The notes below the pieces were generated by a model that was not told the DNA's origin, made no database searches, and worked only from the letters and a program-made list of their open reading frames with translations. A stretch of DNA of 64,000 nt from positions 35,035,447 through 35,099,446 of the forward strand of contig NC_063049.1 in the NCBI RefSeq assembly GCF_018812025.1, given 5' to 3'. The position numbers and the translations under genes are program-made. Positions 1 through 11,179 of this stretch are shown here, in pieces. Origin of the DNA: Megalobrama amblycephala (lineage: Eukaryota; Chordata; Actinopteri; Cypriniformes; Xenocyprididae). Within the stretch, counting starts at the first letter, position 1; each line of letters begins with the position of its first letter.

Positions 1-303
1 GATGTCTTTTGCTGAAAAGTATAACAAATAAAACGTACTGGAAATATAACAATGATCCGATGGCAGTAGTTCTCAACTCAATAGCAGTATATTGATAGCT
101 TCTCTCTCAAGAGTCTGTGTGGTTACAGTTCTTGATTCACACACTGAACTGAGGAAATAGTTTGGACTCTGCAAAGAACCAATGAGATGCTGTTATGGGC
201 ATGTGTAAATGAACAGTCGACTTGAAAGAGAGGGGGCGAAATGAAAGGCTTTTTTTATGGTTTCTCATGGTTTATGTAAAAAGGTGAGCTGATTAAGATT
301 ACT
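1..303. other. Unannotated AT-rich sequence
   Basis: I see no open frame of note, no recognisable repeat end and no RNA gene here. It reads as ordinary intronic or intergenic sequence. Confidence 0.5.
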
Positions 304-566
304 TTATTCACTCTATATGCTTTAGACATGCAAAAGATACATGTTTTACATCATTATTTGGTGCTTTAACAACAGAATTGTCCAAACAGTCCAAAAACAA
401 CAATTTGTGTAAAAGAATCAGACTTCCCATCAGCAGCTAATCACTCTATAGGCTTTACACATTTAAAACATTGATGTTTCACATCATCATTAGGTGCTTT
501 AACAAAAGAATTTTGTGAACTGTCCAAAAACAACCGTTCATGGAAAAGAATCCCATCACTAACTTG
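304..566. repeat. Diverged 133-bp tandem duplication
   Basis: Two adjacent units resemble each other throughout. Both contain CACTCTATA (309 and 442), then a GGTGCTTTAACAA block, then GTCCAAAAACAAC, then an AAAAGAATC block. The offset is 133 bp. The copies carry many substitutions and small indels, so the duplication is old. No coding potential is seen. Confidence 0.75.
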
Positions 567-2439
567 CTCCATCTATGCTCCCCTCAGTTTGGGTTGTACA
601 GCTCCTGACACAGGTTTCAAAAATGTGATGTAAAGAATATGTAGGGTTAATGTACTTGTAGAACTTCTTTTTGATGCCTAGGTCCTCCAAATATGATGTA
701 CCTCGTGCAAGTGACATCCTTTGAAATATAAAGGCAGCTACATTTTAATAAAATATCTAAAATTCACACATTAACATCACAAACAAAAGAAAGAAAATAC
801 TTCTTTTTTTTTTTTTTCTCACACACACACACACACACACCCTTGAGATCTCCTTTGAAAACCTCTGAAGTAGAGAATATTCCTTCAAAATGTCTTCATG
901 TCGTAAAATCATTTTGAAAGTGAGTGGAGGCTTCATATACATTGGATATAAAAAGTTTTTGTGATAAATCATATCACAACATGTGCATTTTGATGTAAAA
1001 ATTACAACATATGCAATGCCACTGAAATCAAAGCGACACATTTCAGAGAAAAAAAGAAAAACCTAAAATAACCTAACAGTTTGTTTTAACAGGGGTGTGT
1101 AGACTATTTATATTCACTGTACTTTCCATTAGGATAAGGATATATATATCTTTTGTTAGCTACTAGATGGCACTATTGGTCTTCCAGATTTTCCAGCTGA
1201 ACAAAATTCAATATTCACACAGCATGTTATGTAACAAGCCTGTTTTTCTAACTCAATCTCATCACATCTTACAGATTTCATCAGATAAATTACTTAATTA
1301 ATTGACCCTCTTTCTCCTCTTAAAACATGACTGAACCATAGATATGATGAAAAAAAAACATTAACATTAATATTAAACTCATGCTTGCACTCTCAGATTT
1401 TAAAATATAACATAAACCTTGCTCAATCTTACGTTAATGTTTCCTGTCATTTTGCCCAAGGCAAAGAAATATAGATCCAACACATGCTGATGAAATAAAC
1501 ACTTTTTTTCCCCTCATAATTTCACAGATTCAAAGCAGAAACCAGGTATCAAAGCACAAAATAATATAACTTTTTATTTAATTTAGGGAGCAATAGGGAT
1601 TGCACTGTAATTCACAGTTATATTTGTTCATGACTGTCATGTGTCCTGACTTCTCAAAGCTGCCTTATTGATCTAGACGTATTTCCCAGAAGCCTCCTCC
1701 ATCCCAGGTTTCCTAATGTCAGTGAGTGGAGGGGGCTGAATATGTCTGTTTGAAAATCATATAATAAAACAAGACACCAGAAAAAAGTGCCTACAATAAG
1801 ATGCTCCTTAGAACCTTGTTACAGCAAGGAACAATGATGTATAGAATTGTGAATTGCACGCTACAACCTGTGCCACAGCAGCATGCACCCAGGGCTGTCA
1901 CTGGCGGGGCGGTGACGATAGTGGCCCCTGCGATTTCAAACCAGATTTCAACCCCACAACACCCCCTCCCCCCGTGCACCCTTCATATATCTGCCCTACT
2001 TAAGTGTGGGAAGAAGAAGAAATAGTTGGTTAAGAAAACCCAAATCATACATTGCATCGTGGCTGGCATTACGCCCGAAGGCATGTAAGAGACTGAACAA
2101 TCTGGATGGATTCTACAGTCAACAACTTGCAGACACAGATAACAAGATGAACATAATGTATGCAAAAGGAAGGGAAAGCGTATTTACAGCCAGGATGTTA
2201 CAAAATATCAAATATATGCAGCTGCCAATATTTTTGGCTCTTACGTTATGCAAATGTAACTTCATTGATCATATTGGTCAGGAGGACCAGGGTCATGACA
2301 GAGTTATTGATGTGCTCAGGTCAAGTGGCAGAGGAAACCTTTTTTTTTTGGCAGTGCTCTGTGCAAGCAATTACAAATGAGCAGTGTTGAGAAGAAGTAT
2401 ATGAGTTTGGGATCAGAGCAATTTGTATTTTTTAAAGAA
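567..2439. other. Unannotated sequence, no gene seen
   Basis: Mostly unique AT-rich sequence. A C-rich patch near 1860-1980 opens short frames on both strands, but these match nothing I recognise and lack splice or start context. I reject them as genes. Confidence 0.45.
804..841. repeat. Poly-T tract and (CA)n microsatellite
   Basis: About 14 T followed by about 11 CA units. Simple repeat; the short minus-strand frame over it is an artefact of the repeat. Confidence 0.95.
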
Positions 2440-2600
2440 ATTAATATCTGAATAAAAATTCAGCAAAGATGCTCTAAATTGATCAAAAGTGACAGTAAAT
2501 AAATGCATATTTTTAAAAAAGATTTTTCTGTTCTTTTAAATGTTCTTTTCAACAAAGAATCCCAAAAAATGTATCAGTTTTTAGAAACAAAGCTGCACAG
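2440..2600. mobile_element. Fragment of the Tc1/mariner-like palindromic MITE family
   Basis: The motifs TTCAGCAAAGATGC, GATCAAAAGTGACAGTAAA and a later TTCTTTT...CAAAGAATCC block follow the same order as the interior of the element at 4476-5002. Both ends are missing. It is an old, truncated copy in the same orientation as the right half of that element. Confidence 0.75.
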
Positions 2601-3436
2601 TATTCAACATTTAAAATGTATCTGCTAGGCTAGCATAACAAAATGGAAAATGCTATGCAAGGTCCATTTACATGAATTGGTCAAACAAATTCTGCAATCC
2701 AACACTGTGTACAAGCGAGAAAGGACAGTTTAAGAGAGTCTGTTTGCTTATTAAATCAGTTCGCTCTTCTGTAAAGACAAGCATGAAACACAATGCGACC
2801 AAAAACAATGATGTTGCAGCGTTTTGCAACGCTACGCCAGTACTCATTGGATAAAGCAGCTTGTTAAGAGAAAAGTTATACTATTTTGAAAACAGCTGTA
2901 ATGCTATTGATAATTTGCATTCGTAGCATGGCTACTTTTACAGTAGTTAACTTCTTCCCACTGTTGCAAATGAGCTCCAAATAGTGTGAGCGGTTTTGAG
3001 CGTGGGTCTATTGTTACAATAGAGTTCACTGTATAAAAGGAGTAAAAATTATAAACCATTCTTTTCAGTATGCTATTGATACAATTAAGTCAAGCATTTG
3101 TCACAGCATGAGCCTGAAGTGGGTTACCTTCACTTCTATTAGATCATACGTAGGAGTCATGAGTTGACCCACAGGCACTGCACTGAGTCATTGGGACCAC
3201 AAAAAATATGATTACCATCGCCTGCTGACTTTATCACCACCACATTTAGAGCAACTGCCCCTGAGACCTACACCAAGATCATTTTCAGCTCGCTACACAA
3301 CACCAGGATGGAGCGCATGAAATTAGACCACTCATTTTATGGCGATAAACGATCGACAGATAAAAATAAATACTAAGATTGCACATGATAGGTTTGCATA
3401 TGGCGTGACTAGTTGTTTCCAAATTGTAAAGATATT
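2601..3436. other. Unannotated sequence, no gene seen
   Basis: No repeat ends, splice-flanked frames or RNA genes recognised. Confidence 0.45.
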
Positions 3437-3954
3437 TTGAAGGAATAGTTCACACAAAAACAAAAATTCTGTCATTATTTACTATTATGTCGTTTAAAAC
3501 CCATATGACTTTCTTTATGAAATACAAAAATTTGATTCTGAAGCATCCAATTACGATGAATGAGGACTGAAACATGTGAAACCATATGATAGATTTGTGT
3601 ATAAGTAAGTATTGGAACCGTAAATATTGGAACAGTAAAGACAAAATTGCTCTGTTAGCTGTGATGTCAAGACATCTATAAATGATTAAAAGATTAATAT
3701 GAGGAAGAAGTACAGAATGTCACATTTTATTAGTGACTGTTTCAACACGAAATGTTTTACCAACTAAGAAGTACAGCACTTTTAGAATTTCATCCTAATG
3801 TGAGCATAAGTATTGGAACGGTTTAACTTAAAGCAAATTTAAGTGAATATTTAATTGTAAATCCCTTGCAAGCAATCACAGGAGTGAGTCTGTGACCCAT
3901 AGACATTCCCAGACTCTTGGTTTCACACTTTGAAATGCTTTTCCAGGCCTTTAA

Positions 3955-5777
3955 AGGTGCCATCGAATTGAAAATTGAATTTACCTCGACATAGTTGAAT
4001 AACAAGAGTTCAGTACATGGAAATGACATACAGTGAGTCTCAAACTCCATTGTTTCCTCCTTCTTATATACAGTACAGTCCAAAAGTTTGGAACCACTAA
4101 GATTTTTAATGTTTTTAAAAGAAGTTTCGTCTGCTCACCAAGGCTACATTTATTTAATTAAAAATACAGTAAAAAACAGTAATATTGTGAAATATTATTA
4201 CAATTTAAAATAACTGTGTACTATTTAAATATATTTGACAAAGTAATTTATTCCTGTGATGCAAAGCTGAATTTTCAGCATCGTTACTCCAGTCTTCAGT
4301 GTCACGTGATCCTTCAGAAATCATTCTAATATGCTGATTTGCTGCTCAATAAACATTTATGATTATTTTCAATGTTGAAAACAGTTGTGTATTTTTTTTT
4401 TCAGGATTCCTTGATGAATAGAAAGTTCAAAAGAACAGCATTTATCTGAAATACAAAGCTTCTGTAGCATTATACACTACCGTTCAAAAGTTTGGGGTCA
4501 GTAAGAATTTTTATTTTTATGAAAAGAAATTAAAGAAATGAATACTTTTATTCAGCAAGGATGCATTAAATCAATCAAAAGTGGCAGTAAAGACATTTAT
4601 AATGTTACAAAAGATTAGATTTCAGATAAACACTGTTCTTTTGAACTTTCTATTCATCAAATAATCCTGAAAAAAAATATTGTACACAAATATTTTGTAC
4701 AATTGTACACATTAAATGTTTCTTGAGCAGCAGATCAGCATATTAGAATGATTTCTGTAGGATCATGTGACACTGAAGACTGGAGTAATGATGCTGAAAA
4801 TTCAGCTTTGCCATCACAGGAATAAATTACTTTGTGAAATATATTCAAATAGAAAACAGTTATTTTAAATTGTAATAATATTTCACAATATTACTGCTTT
4901 TTACTGTATTTTTAATTAAATAAATGTAGCCTTGGTGAGCAGACGAAACTTCTTTTAAAAACATTAAAAATCTTAGTGGTTCCAAACTTTTGGACTGTAC
5001 TGTAAATCTCATTTGTTTAAAAGACCTCCGGAAAACAGGCGAATCTCAACATAACACCGACTGTTACGTAACAGTTGGGATCATTAATATGTACGCGCCC
5101 AATATTTGGATATGCCAGCTCATGATCGAGGCATTAAACAAGGGCAGCCAGTATTAACGTCTGGATCTGTGCACAGCTGAATCAACAGACTAGGTAAGCA
5201 AGCAAGGACAACAGCGAAAAATGGCAGATGGAGCAATAATAAATGACATGATCCATGATAACATGATATTTTTAGTGATATTTGTAAATTGTCTTTCTAA
5301 ATGTTTCGTTAGCATGTTGCTAATGTAGCTACTGTTAAATGTGGTTAAAGTTACCATCGTTTCTTACTGTATTCACGGAGACAAGACTGTCATTATTTTC
5401 ATTATTAAACACTTGCAGTCTGTATAATGCATAAACAACTTCATTCTTTATAAATCTCCCCAACAGTGTAGCATTAGCTGTTAGCCACGGAGCACTATCA
5501 AACTCATTCAGAATCAAATATAAACATCCAAATAAATACCATACTTACGCGATTAGACATGCTGCATGACGAACACTTTGTAAAGATCCATTTTGAGGGT
5601 TATATTAGCTGTGTGAACTTTGCTTATGCAATGATATGATGATAGACTCAAAATAGGCAGTTAAAAAAATTAATTTAAAAAAATCTATGGGGTATTTTGA
5701 GCTGCAACTTCACAGACACATTCAGGGGACACCTTAGACTTATATTACATCTTGTGAAAAAATGCTCGATGGCACCT
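3955..5777. mobile_element. Kolobok/T2-like (TTAA) non-autonomous element, copy A
   Basis: Begins AGGTGCCATCGAATTG and ends CTCGATGGCACCT, flanked by TTAA on both sides (3951-3954, 5778-5781). The TTAA belongs to the interrupted transposase frame (codons for Leu-Lys), so the 4-bp duplication is directly demonstrated. The interior matches copy B at 48723-49549 across its length, except for the palindromic insertion at 4071-5002. TTAA targets occur with piggyBac and Kolobok; the TTAAAGG end resembles the T2/Kolobok group of vertebrates, so I favour that. No transposase is encoded; short frames inside are chance. Confidence 0.85.
4071..5002. mobile_element. Palindromic Tc1/mariner-like MITE inside copy A
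   Basis: Outer ends are CAGTACAGTCCAAAAGTTTG and its inverse, each next to TA (4069-4070, 5003-5004). Copy B of the host element lacks this block, so the insertion is certain. The right part (about 4476-5002) looks like one complete unit with its own terminal repeats (CACTACCGTTCAAAAGTTTG at 4476). The left part (4071 to about 4454) is an inverted partial copy of the same unit, giving arms of roughly 380 bp. No coding capacity. Relatives: 2440-2600, 54060-54490, 62225-62345. Confidence 0.88.
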
Positions 5778-6043
5778 TTAATGCAGCAGTACTAGTGTTT
5801 TGGGTCATTGTCCTGTTGCCATATGAAGCACTTCCCAGTGAGTCTGATGGCATTTTCTTGAACACTGGTAGGCAAGATTCTTTTGTACACTTCTGAATTC
5901 ATTCTTCTGCTGCCATCATTTAATAAGTCATCAATAAAGATGAGTGAGCCTGTTTCAGAGGCAGAAATGCACATGCATGACATGACACTACCTCCACCTA
6001 CTTTCCAGATGAGGTTGTACAGTACGCCTCGTCTCATTTGCAG

Positions 6044-7027
6044 TAGGGCTGCACAATTAATCAAATTTCTTATTACAATTACAGATGCCACGATTTCGTA
6101 ATCGTGCAAAGGCGCGATTACATAAAAAAAAAAAAAAAAAATCCACTTACATCATTCTGCGTGTGTAAGAGGTGTGTTTAAAGCATGTTACGTTGTGAGA
6201 GGCGAATCACGACTACTTCACAGTGGAAAAGGTCTAACCCAGCACAAAAGGAACTTTGACAGTGATGCAAGTGTACACTGATTGGTCGAACGAACGAGAA
6301 ACACGCAGCACCCGCTATTTTTAAAAAGCCGTGCACAAAGCCTATATTTATATGTAATATAATTATTCCACGAACTAACTCTACAAACATGCAAAACAGT
6401 GATAGATGGACCTTTCAATCTTACACTCAGGAGAAAATCCAGCACGACTTTGAGCAGACCAAGCGAAACATGATTATGTATTTCTGCTCAACTTGCCACA
6501 ATGGGCATCAACCACACGGCAAAATCTGATAACTTAACTTACTGTCTACTTTCTTTGTATAACAGTTCTATCTAATGACGCATTAGACAGGACTGTTAAA
6601 CAGATCGTAAACTAATGAAGACGGAGAATGTGAGCACTCTGTGCTCTGGCTGAGCTGTTCTCAGTGCCGTCAAAATAAAAGTCACAACAACAAGCGCAGT
6701 TTAAAGCTCCTACTGAGGGTGAAAATGGCCATAGTGGAACATTAGTACTCGGGTAATCACCCTGATGGCTATTATTTCCTATAACTAAGTTCCTAAAACA
6801 ACATGGTGCTTAATGCTATAGAAGAGCAATAAAAAATTCAGGAAGAGCGTTTTCAGCTTGTTTTTTTATTTTTACATAAATATATGGCATGCAGTTGCTT
6901 CAAACAACGATATAAAGCTATTCAAAACATCATTCAATGTAATTGTTATAATCATAATTAATAACACAATTACAATTTCAAGAAAATAATCGACAATTAT
7001 GATTTTTGTCATAATCGTGCAGCCCTA
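6044..7027. mobile_element. hAT-type non-autonomous element inside Tc1
   Basis: Terminal inverted repeats start TAGGGCTGCACAATTAATC and end ATAATCGTGCAGCCCTA. A perfect 8-bp target duplication, ATTTGCAG, flanks it (6036-6043 and 7028-7035), the hallmark of the hAT superfamily. Length 984 bp. The subterminal AATTACAATT-type motifs are repeated at both ends. No transposase frame is seen, so it depends on another source. A decayed relative lies at about 60130-61148. Confidence 0.92.
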
Positions 7028-7336
7028 ATTTGCAGTTTCTTTTTTTCTCCACACTTTTGCTTTCCCACTTTGATAAAGGTTGATCTTTTTGGTACTGATC
7101 AGATGTTTGATCTTGCTGTGTATCCTCTGATTCTGTTGGTGAAGTCTCCTGAGAACAGCAGATTGTGAGACCATCACCCCAGCTTTCTGGAGGTTGCTGG
7201 TGATTTTACTGACAGTTATTTTAGAGTTTTTTTCATAGCCCTTGTCATTTGTCTATCATCAACTGCTGTTGATTTTCTCAGCTGACGTGGCTGTTGTTGG
7301 TTGCTGAAGCTTGCCAGTGGTAACTATCTTTTTCAG

Positions 7337-7506
7337 GACAATCCAAACCGGACATTCCAAGTCATTCTCCAGATTTAAATACTATTGAACAAGCATTTCA
7401 CCAGCTGAAGAGGAGACTAAAGGCAGAAACTCCCCAAAACAAGCAACCGTTGAATATGGCTGCATTAAGAGTCTGGGAATGTCTATGGGTCACAGACTCG
7501 CTCCTG
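7337..7506 (+). pseudogene. Second Tc1 transposase 3' fragment, plus strand
   Basis: The plus strand reads PSHSPDLNTIEQAFHQLKRR, the conserved region holding the third catalytic acid of the DD34E triad, then runs to the C terminus and into the right inverted repeat. This is the same C-terminal region as at 3823-3954 but in opposite orientation, and it contains the catalytic segment the minus-strand copy lacks. A deletion of about 35 bp removes the KAWKSISK region. The junction with the minus-strand 5' part is near 7336-7345. Confidence 0.8.
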
Positions 7507-8257
7507 CACTGTAAAAAATGACCGTGATTTTAACAGTAAAAGACTGTAAAAATGCTGCGGTGAAAAACTGTCAATTGGTTTACAGAAAGTTTCCGTACTA
7601 TATACGGTGAATAACTGTAATAGATCTAACGGTACATTTAATGTAATTTTACGGTAAAATACCGTTAAATTCACAGTTTTTGGAAGTGAAAAATAACAAT
7701 TCATTGTAAAATTTACAGTGAAAAACCGTAAATTGACATTCCCACAATTCCCTGCGTGACACTTCACATTTGATATATTTTCGTTGAAATAACTGTTTCT
7801 TCTTAGTTTTTCTCATTTTTTTCTAATCATTTATGTACATTAGGGTTTTATGTTACATCTAATGTTGTTAAATTAATGTTTATTGCATTTTTTAAATTTC
7901 ATGCATGTTACCATGATGGTGTTTAGTGTGTGTGTGAATGACACTGTGTGCACCTTCTATATGTTAGTGTTGTCCTTCTCAGCTTGTGGAAAAGCTGCAT
8001 GAACTTTGATTCATCATGTGACTCTTATCACCACTGTGTTTGGTGACTGTCAGTGTATTATAAAGGTACAAAACAGATATTAGTACTTCATTAGGTTGGT
8101 AAATTAACATTATATCAGTTAATGAAATACGTTATTTTACCGTAAATTTAACAGATTTTTTTTTTACGTTGCTACTGTATTTTTTACGGTAAAGTTCTGG
8201 CAACCACAGCTGCCGGTTTTTTACCGTAAATTTTACTGGGATTTTTTTTTTACAGTG
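7507..8257. mobile_element. CACTA (EnSpm)-like MITE inside the Tc1 right arm
   Basis: The ends read CACTGTAAAAAATGACCG and ATTTTTTTTTTACAGTG, with many inward repeats of ACGGTAAA and TTTACCGT. The left Tc1 arm supplies the empty site (CTCACTCCTGTGATTGC), so the insertion and a 2-bp TG duplication (7505-7506, 8258-8259) are visible. CACT ends with 2-3-bp duplications fit CACTA/EnSpm elements. No transposase. The family assignment is an inference from ends and duplication length. Confidence 0.72.
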
Positions 8258-8495
8258 TGTGATTGCTTGCAAGGGATTTACATTTAAATATTAGTATCCC
8301 AATACTTATGCTCACATTAGGCAGAGGGATGAAATTCTAAAAGTTCTGAACTTCTTAGTTGGTAAAACAGTCACTAATAAAATGTGACATTCTGTACTTC
8401 TTCCTCATATTAATCTTTTAATCATTTATAGATGTCTTGACATCACAGCTAACAGAGCAATTTTGTCTTTACTGTCCCAATACTTACGGAGGGCA

Positions 8496-8605
<110 letters not shown>

Positions 8606-9039
8606 ACACATTAAAATATAAATACAATACAATAAATACAAACATTTTATAAAAATAACTGTAAATACAGCTAAATCTTTAAATGCACAAAAATTTTAAA
8701 AGTTGGTCCATCTATAAAATAATTCCTTTAAAATGTAATAGTTTTGTATGAGAAACTGACTGCAAACAGTCAGCAATGTCCCGATTCGTGTTCACTAAAC
8801 AGATCTGGTTCTCTGAGTAAGTTCAAAAAGTTTTGAAGCTGATAGAATGTATGATCTCTTATTTATTATTTTTGATTATTTTTATTATTGTCTATTTTTA
8901 TTTTTATTTATTCTTGCTTGCTCTGTAAAGCACTTTGGGTCAACTTCTGTTGTTTTTATATGTGCTATAAAAATAAAGGTTGACTTCACTTGACAACTCA
9001 CTGACTCATTGACTCAGTCGCAGTGGTTAACAGCTCACT
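8606..9039. repeat. AT-rich interior with a retrotransposon-like 3' tail
   Basis: The segment 8905-8995 reads CTCTGTAAAGCACTTTGGG, then GTGCTATAAAAATAAAGG, then a TTGACTTCACTTGAC stretch. This matches the layout of fish LINE and SINE 3' tails (AAGCRCTTTG, then TGCTATA.AAATAAA and a short tandem end). The rest (8606-8850) is AT-rich with nothing recognised. Confidence 0.55.
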
Positions 9040-9174
9040 GGAGGGACTAGTTATGACTATAAGTGAATAATTACTTAACTTTCAGTCTAGCTACCATATG
9101 GCTTCAGAAGTCTTGGAATTCAGCACACAAGTCATACGTACCACTTTTATTTACTAGCTGAACTATTTCTTTAA

Positions 9175-9983
9175 ATGTGTGGTAATGATTAGAACATTAC
9201 AAGCATCAAAAAGTGATTGAAATCATGACTTCTCCCTTCAGGGTAATTGGGAAATACATGTGCTCAGTAAGTAGCAAACTGACACAGTCTTTAAAACAAA
9301 GGCAGCTTTTCTCAAGGTCAACACTCTTCATTTTTGTATACTGGCAATGGCAAAAGAAGGAATTACTCCCAGGTGAGTGCTCCCTTTCTCTGTAAAATCT
9401 CCTAAAGTGAGTTCAAGAGAGCATGTTAACTAACTTAAATGTGCTGTACAGCTATGGTGGTGAAGAGGCTATGATATTTTAATCCTACTAACAGCATTAT
9501 AAGCTTTCTGCAACATGTCAGTACATTTATTGAGGCTGAAGGTCTCACACCCCAAAGGAAAGACTTGACACTCATATTTTTTGTGATATTACAGTCTGTA
9601 ATGAAATGCAGGTCCAGCTGTGACACGTGAAATTCAGGAAACTGTTGTTGATGAGATAAAAATGCTTTTTTTCAGTCTAGTCTTTGCCACCTGCCACCCT
9701 TATTTATTGATTGAATGGCAAATCACAATTTTGTATTGAAGTTAAATTGAATGAAAACCTGGTATGTGTGTGTTTTTTTTTCTTTCTCATTTATATGTGA
9801 ATCTTTGTCTCTCAGGGGCTAAGGAAAAGGGTAAAGGACTGAAATTGCACATATTACAGCTAGTTTCAGTAAAGTGAAACATTATGAATCATAGTGGTCA
9901 CAGTCTATATTTCTGCGAATTGACTCCATCATACTTTTAGACTTCAAACACATCATTTTTTTCACTGTCTTAGTCGTGGAAAA
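9175..9983. other. Unannotated sequence, no supported gene
   Basis: A 60-codon frame at 9213-9395 ends close to CCCAG/GTGAGT, which resembles a splice donor, but there is no acceptor, homology or neighbouring exon to support it. Otherwise nothing recognised. Confidence 0.4.
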
Positions 9984-10021
9984 ACACACACACACACACA
10001 CACACACATACACACACACAC
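9984..10021. repeat. (CA)n microsatellite
   Basis: About 19 CA units with one TA interruption. Confidence 0.95.
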
Positions 10022-10530
10022 TTACATATTACACTACAGATGGACTTTCCAACATTAAATGTGGCCACTAATGAGGTTTACAGGAATCCCTGAAAGCTCG
10101 GTGCATTCATTGTAAGACTATTCACAGAAATCCTATTGTTTTCATAGAGGTGGGTTTCTTTGTGTTAAAGGCAATCGGCCTCGATGCACTGAACGGTTTG
10201 GCTCATTGCTTGGTTTGGACTGCTAGTTTAGTACTGAGTCACGATCCTCCTCCAGTTAGCCACAGATCAAGATGCTGTTCAATCCATTCATGGTAGAGAG
10301 GATAAAGGTTACACTATCAAGCGAGAAACGAAATGCTTCTTTGGTTTTTAACTGTAAATTGACATACATGTTTCACGTATTGAAATTCTCAGAAGTTCTT
10401 ATCTCTGTTGCTTATCTGCAAATATACAAAATTTGGAAAGTTAGAAAAAAAATGTAAAAAAAGCTACATTTTGGTATGCACATCCAAATTACTGTGATGA
10501 GCATTTACGAAGTGGAAATACCTTCAGTGT
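10022..10530. other. Unannotated sequence, no gene seen
   Basis: AT-rich and unique; no recognisable repeat end or exon. Confidence 0.45.
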
Positions 10531-10915
10531 TGAAAATGGATCATTAAATCAATGACAAATGTTTTAAAATCTAACAGAAACGTTTTAAAATTGGCAAGAT
10601 TTTAATATGAACTCAATCATTTCGCATTACTGGGATTCAAATGACTGCATGTGATGAAAATTTTTTTGAAAATGGATCATTAAATCAATGATAAGATATA
10701 GCAAAAGTTTTAAAACCTGACAGAAAAAATGATCTCTTAATAAAATATCTCAACTGTTTCTTGTAGATGGCAATGAAATGAAATGATAATCTCAGCAGTT
10801 TCAAAAAAAAAAGATCTCGATAACGTTTCATGCTGTGCTCAGATTTACCAAAAACCAAAAAACCAAAGTCTGCAAGATTTCAATATGAACGCAATCGTTT
10901 CTCATTCCAAATCAA
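10531..10915. repeat. Diverged tandem duplication, about 136-bp period
   Basis: TGAAAATGGATCATTAAATC occurs at 10531 and again near 10667, each followed by an AGTTTTAAAA/TGTTTTAAAA and ACAGAAA block. The segment GCAAGATTTTAATATGAAC (10592 region) recurs as GCAAGATTTCAATATGAAC near 10871, after a longer second unit. So the region is a two-unit duplication with an insertion in the second unit. Confidence 0.65.
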
Positions 10916-11179
10916 GACAAAATCATCTTAGCTCTGCTACCAACGTTCATTTCATATTACATACTTTATCGTATGTCAAAAATGTCTTGAATTCTACGAG
11001 AAACATCAAGTTGGCACTTGGATGAAACATAACTGAGTGCCCTGAGCTACCAAAGAGCAACCTCTGAGCAAAAAAGCATTCCCCTAGGTTATGCTAGCAT
11101 CATTATTGCTAATGATCACTGTTATGAACCCTAAAATGTGTTACTTTCAATTTTCAGCGAAACTACTGTGAGACTTACA
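10916..11179. other. Unannotated sequence, no gene seen
   Basis: Nothing recognised. Confidence 0.4.

Larger units (their letters stand above)
3823..7340 (-). pseudogene. Broken Tc1-like transposase, minus strand, in three pieces
   Basis: Tc1 transposases are nuclear DDE enzymes that cut and reinsert the element at TA sites. Reading the minus strand, fragment one (about 7336-7028) keeps the second half of the N-terminal DNA-binding region (LQKAGVMVSQSAVLRRLH) but has stops. Fragment two (6043-5782) keeps the glycine-rich stretch and the second catalytic Asp in QQDNDPKH. Fragment three (3954-3823) keeps the C-terminal KAWKSISKCETKSLG region. The hAT insertion separates one from two, and the TTAA insertion separates two from three; removing both restores continuity exactly at each target site. 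The first helix-turn-helix is missing, and so is the stretch with the third catalytic residue, between DNDPKH and the C-terminal piece. Confidence 0.85.

Noticed and set aside
3955..5777. hAT assignment for the AGGTGCC element
   Set aside because: The interrupted transposase frame shows a 4-bp TTAA duplication, not 8 bp.
5792..6109. 105-codon minus frame as an independent gene
   Set aside because: Its C-terminal part is Tc1 transposase (QQDNDPKH); its N-terminal 20 or so codons come from the hAT-type insertion.
9213..9395. Possible exon ending at CCCAG/GTGAGT
   Set aside because: Only a donor-like motif; no acceptor, homology or partner exon.
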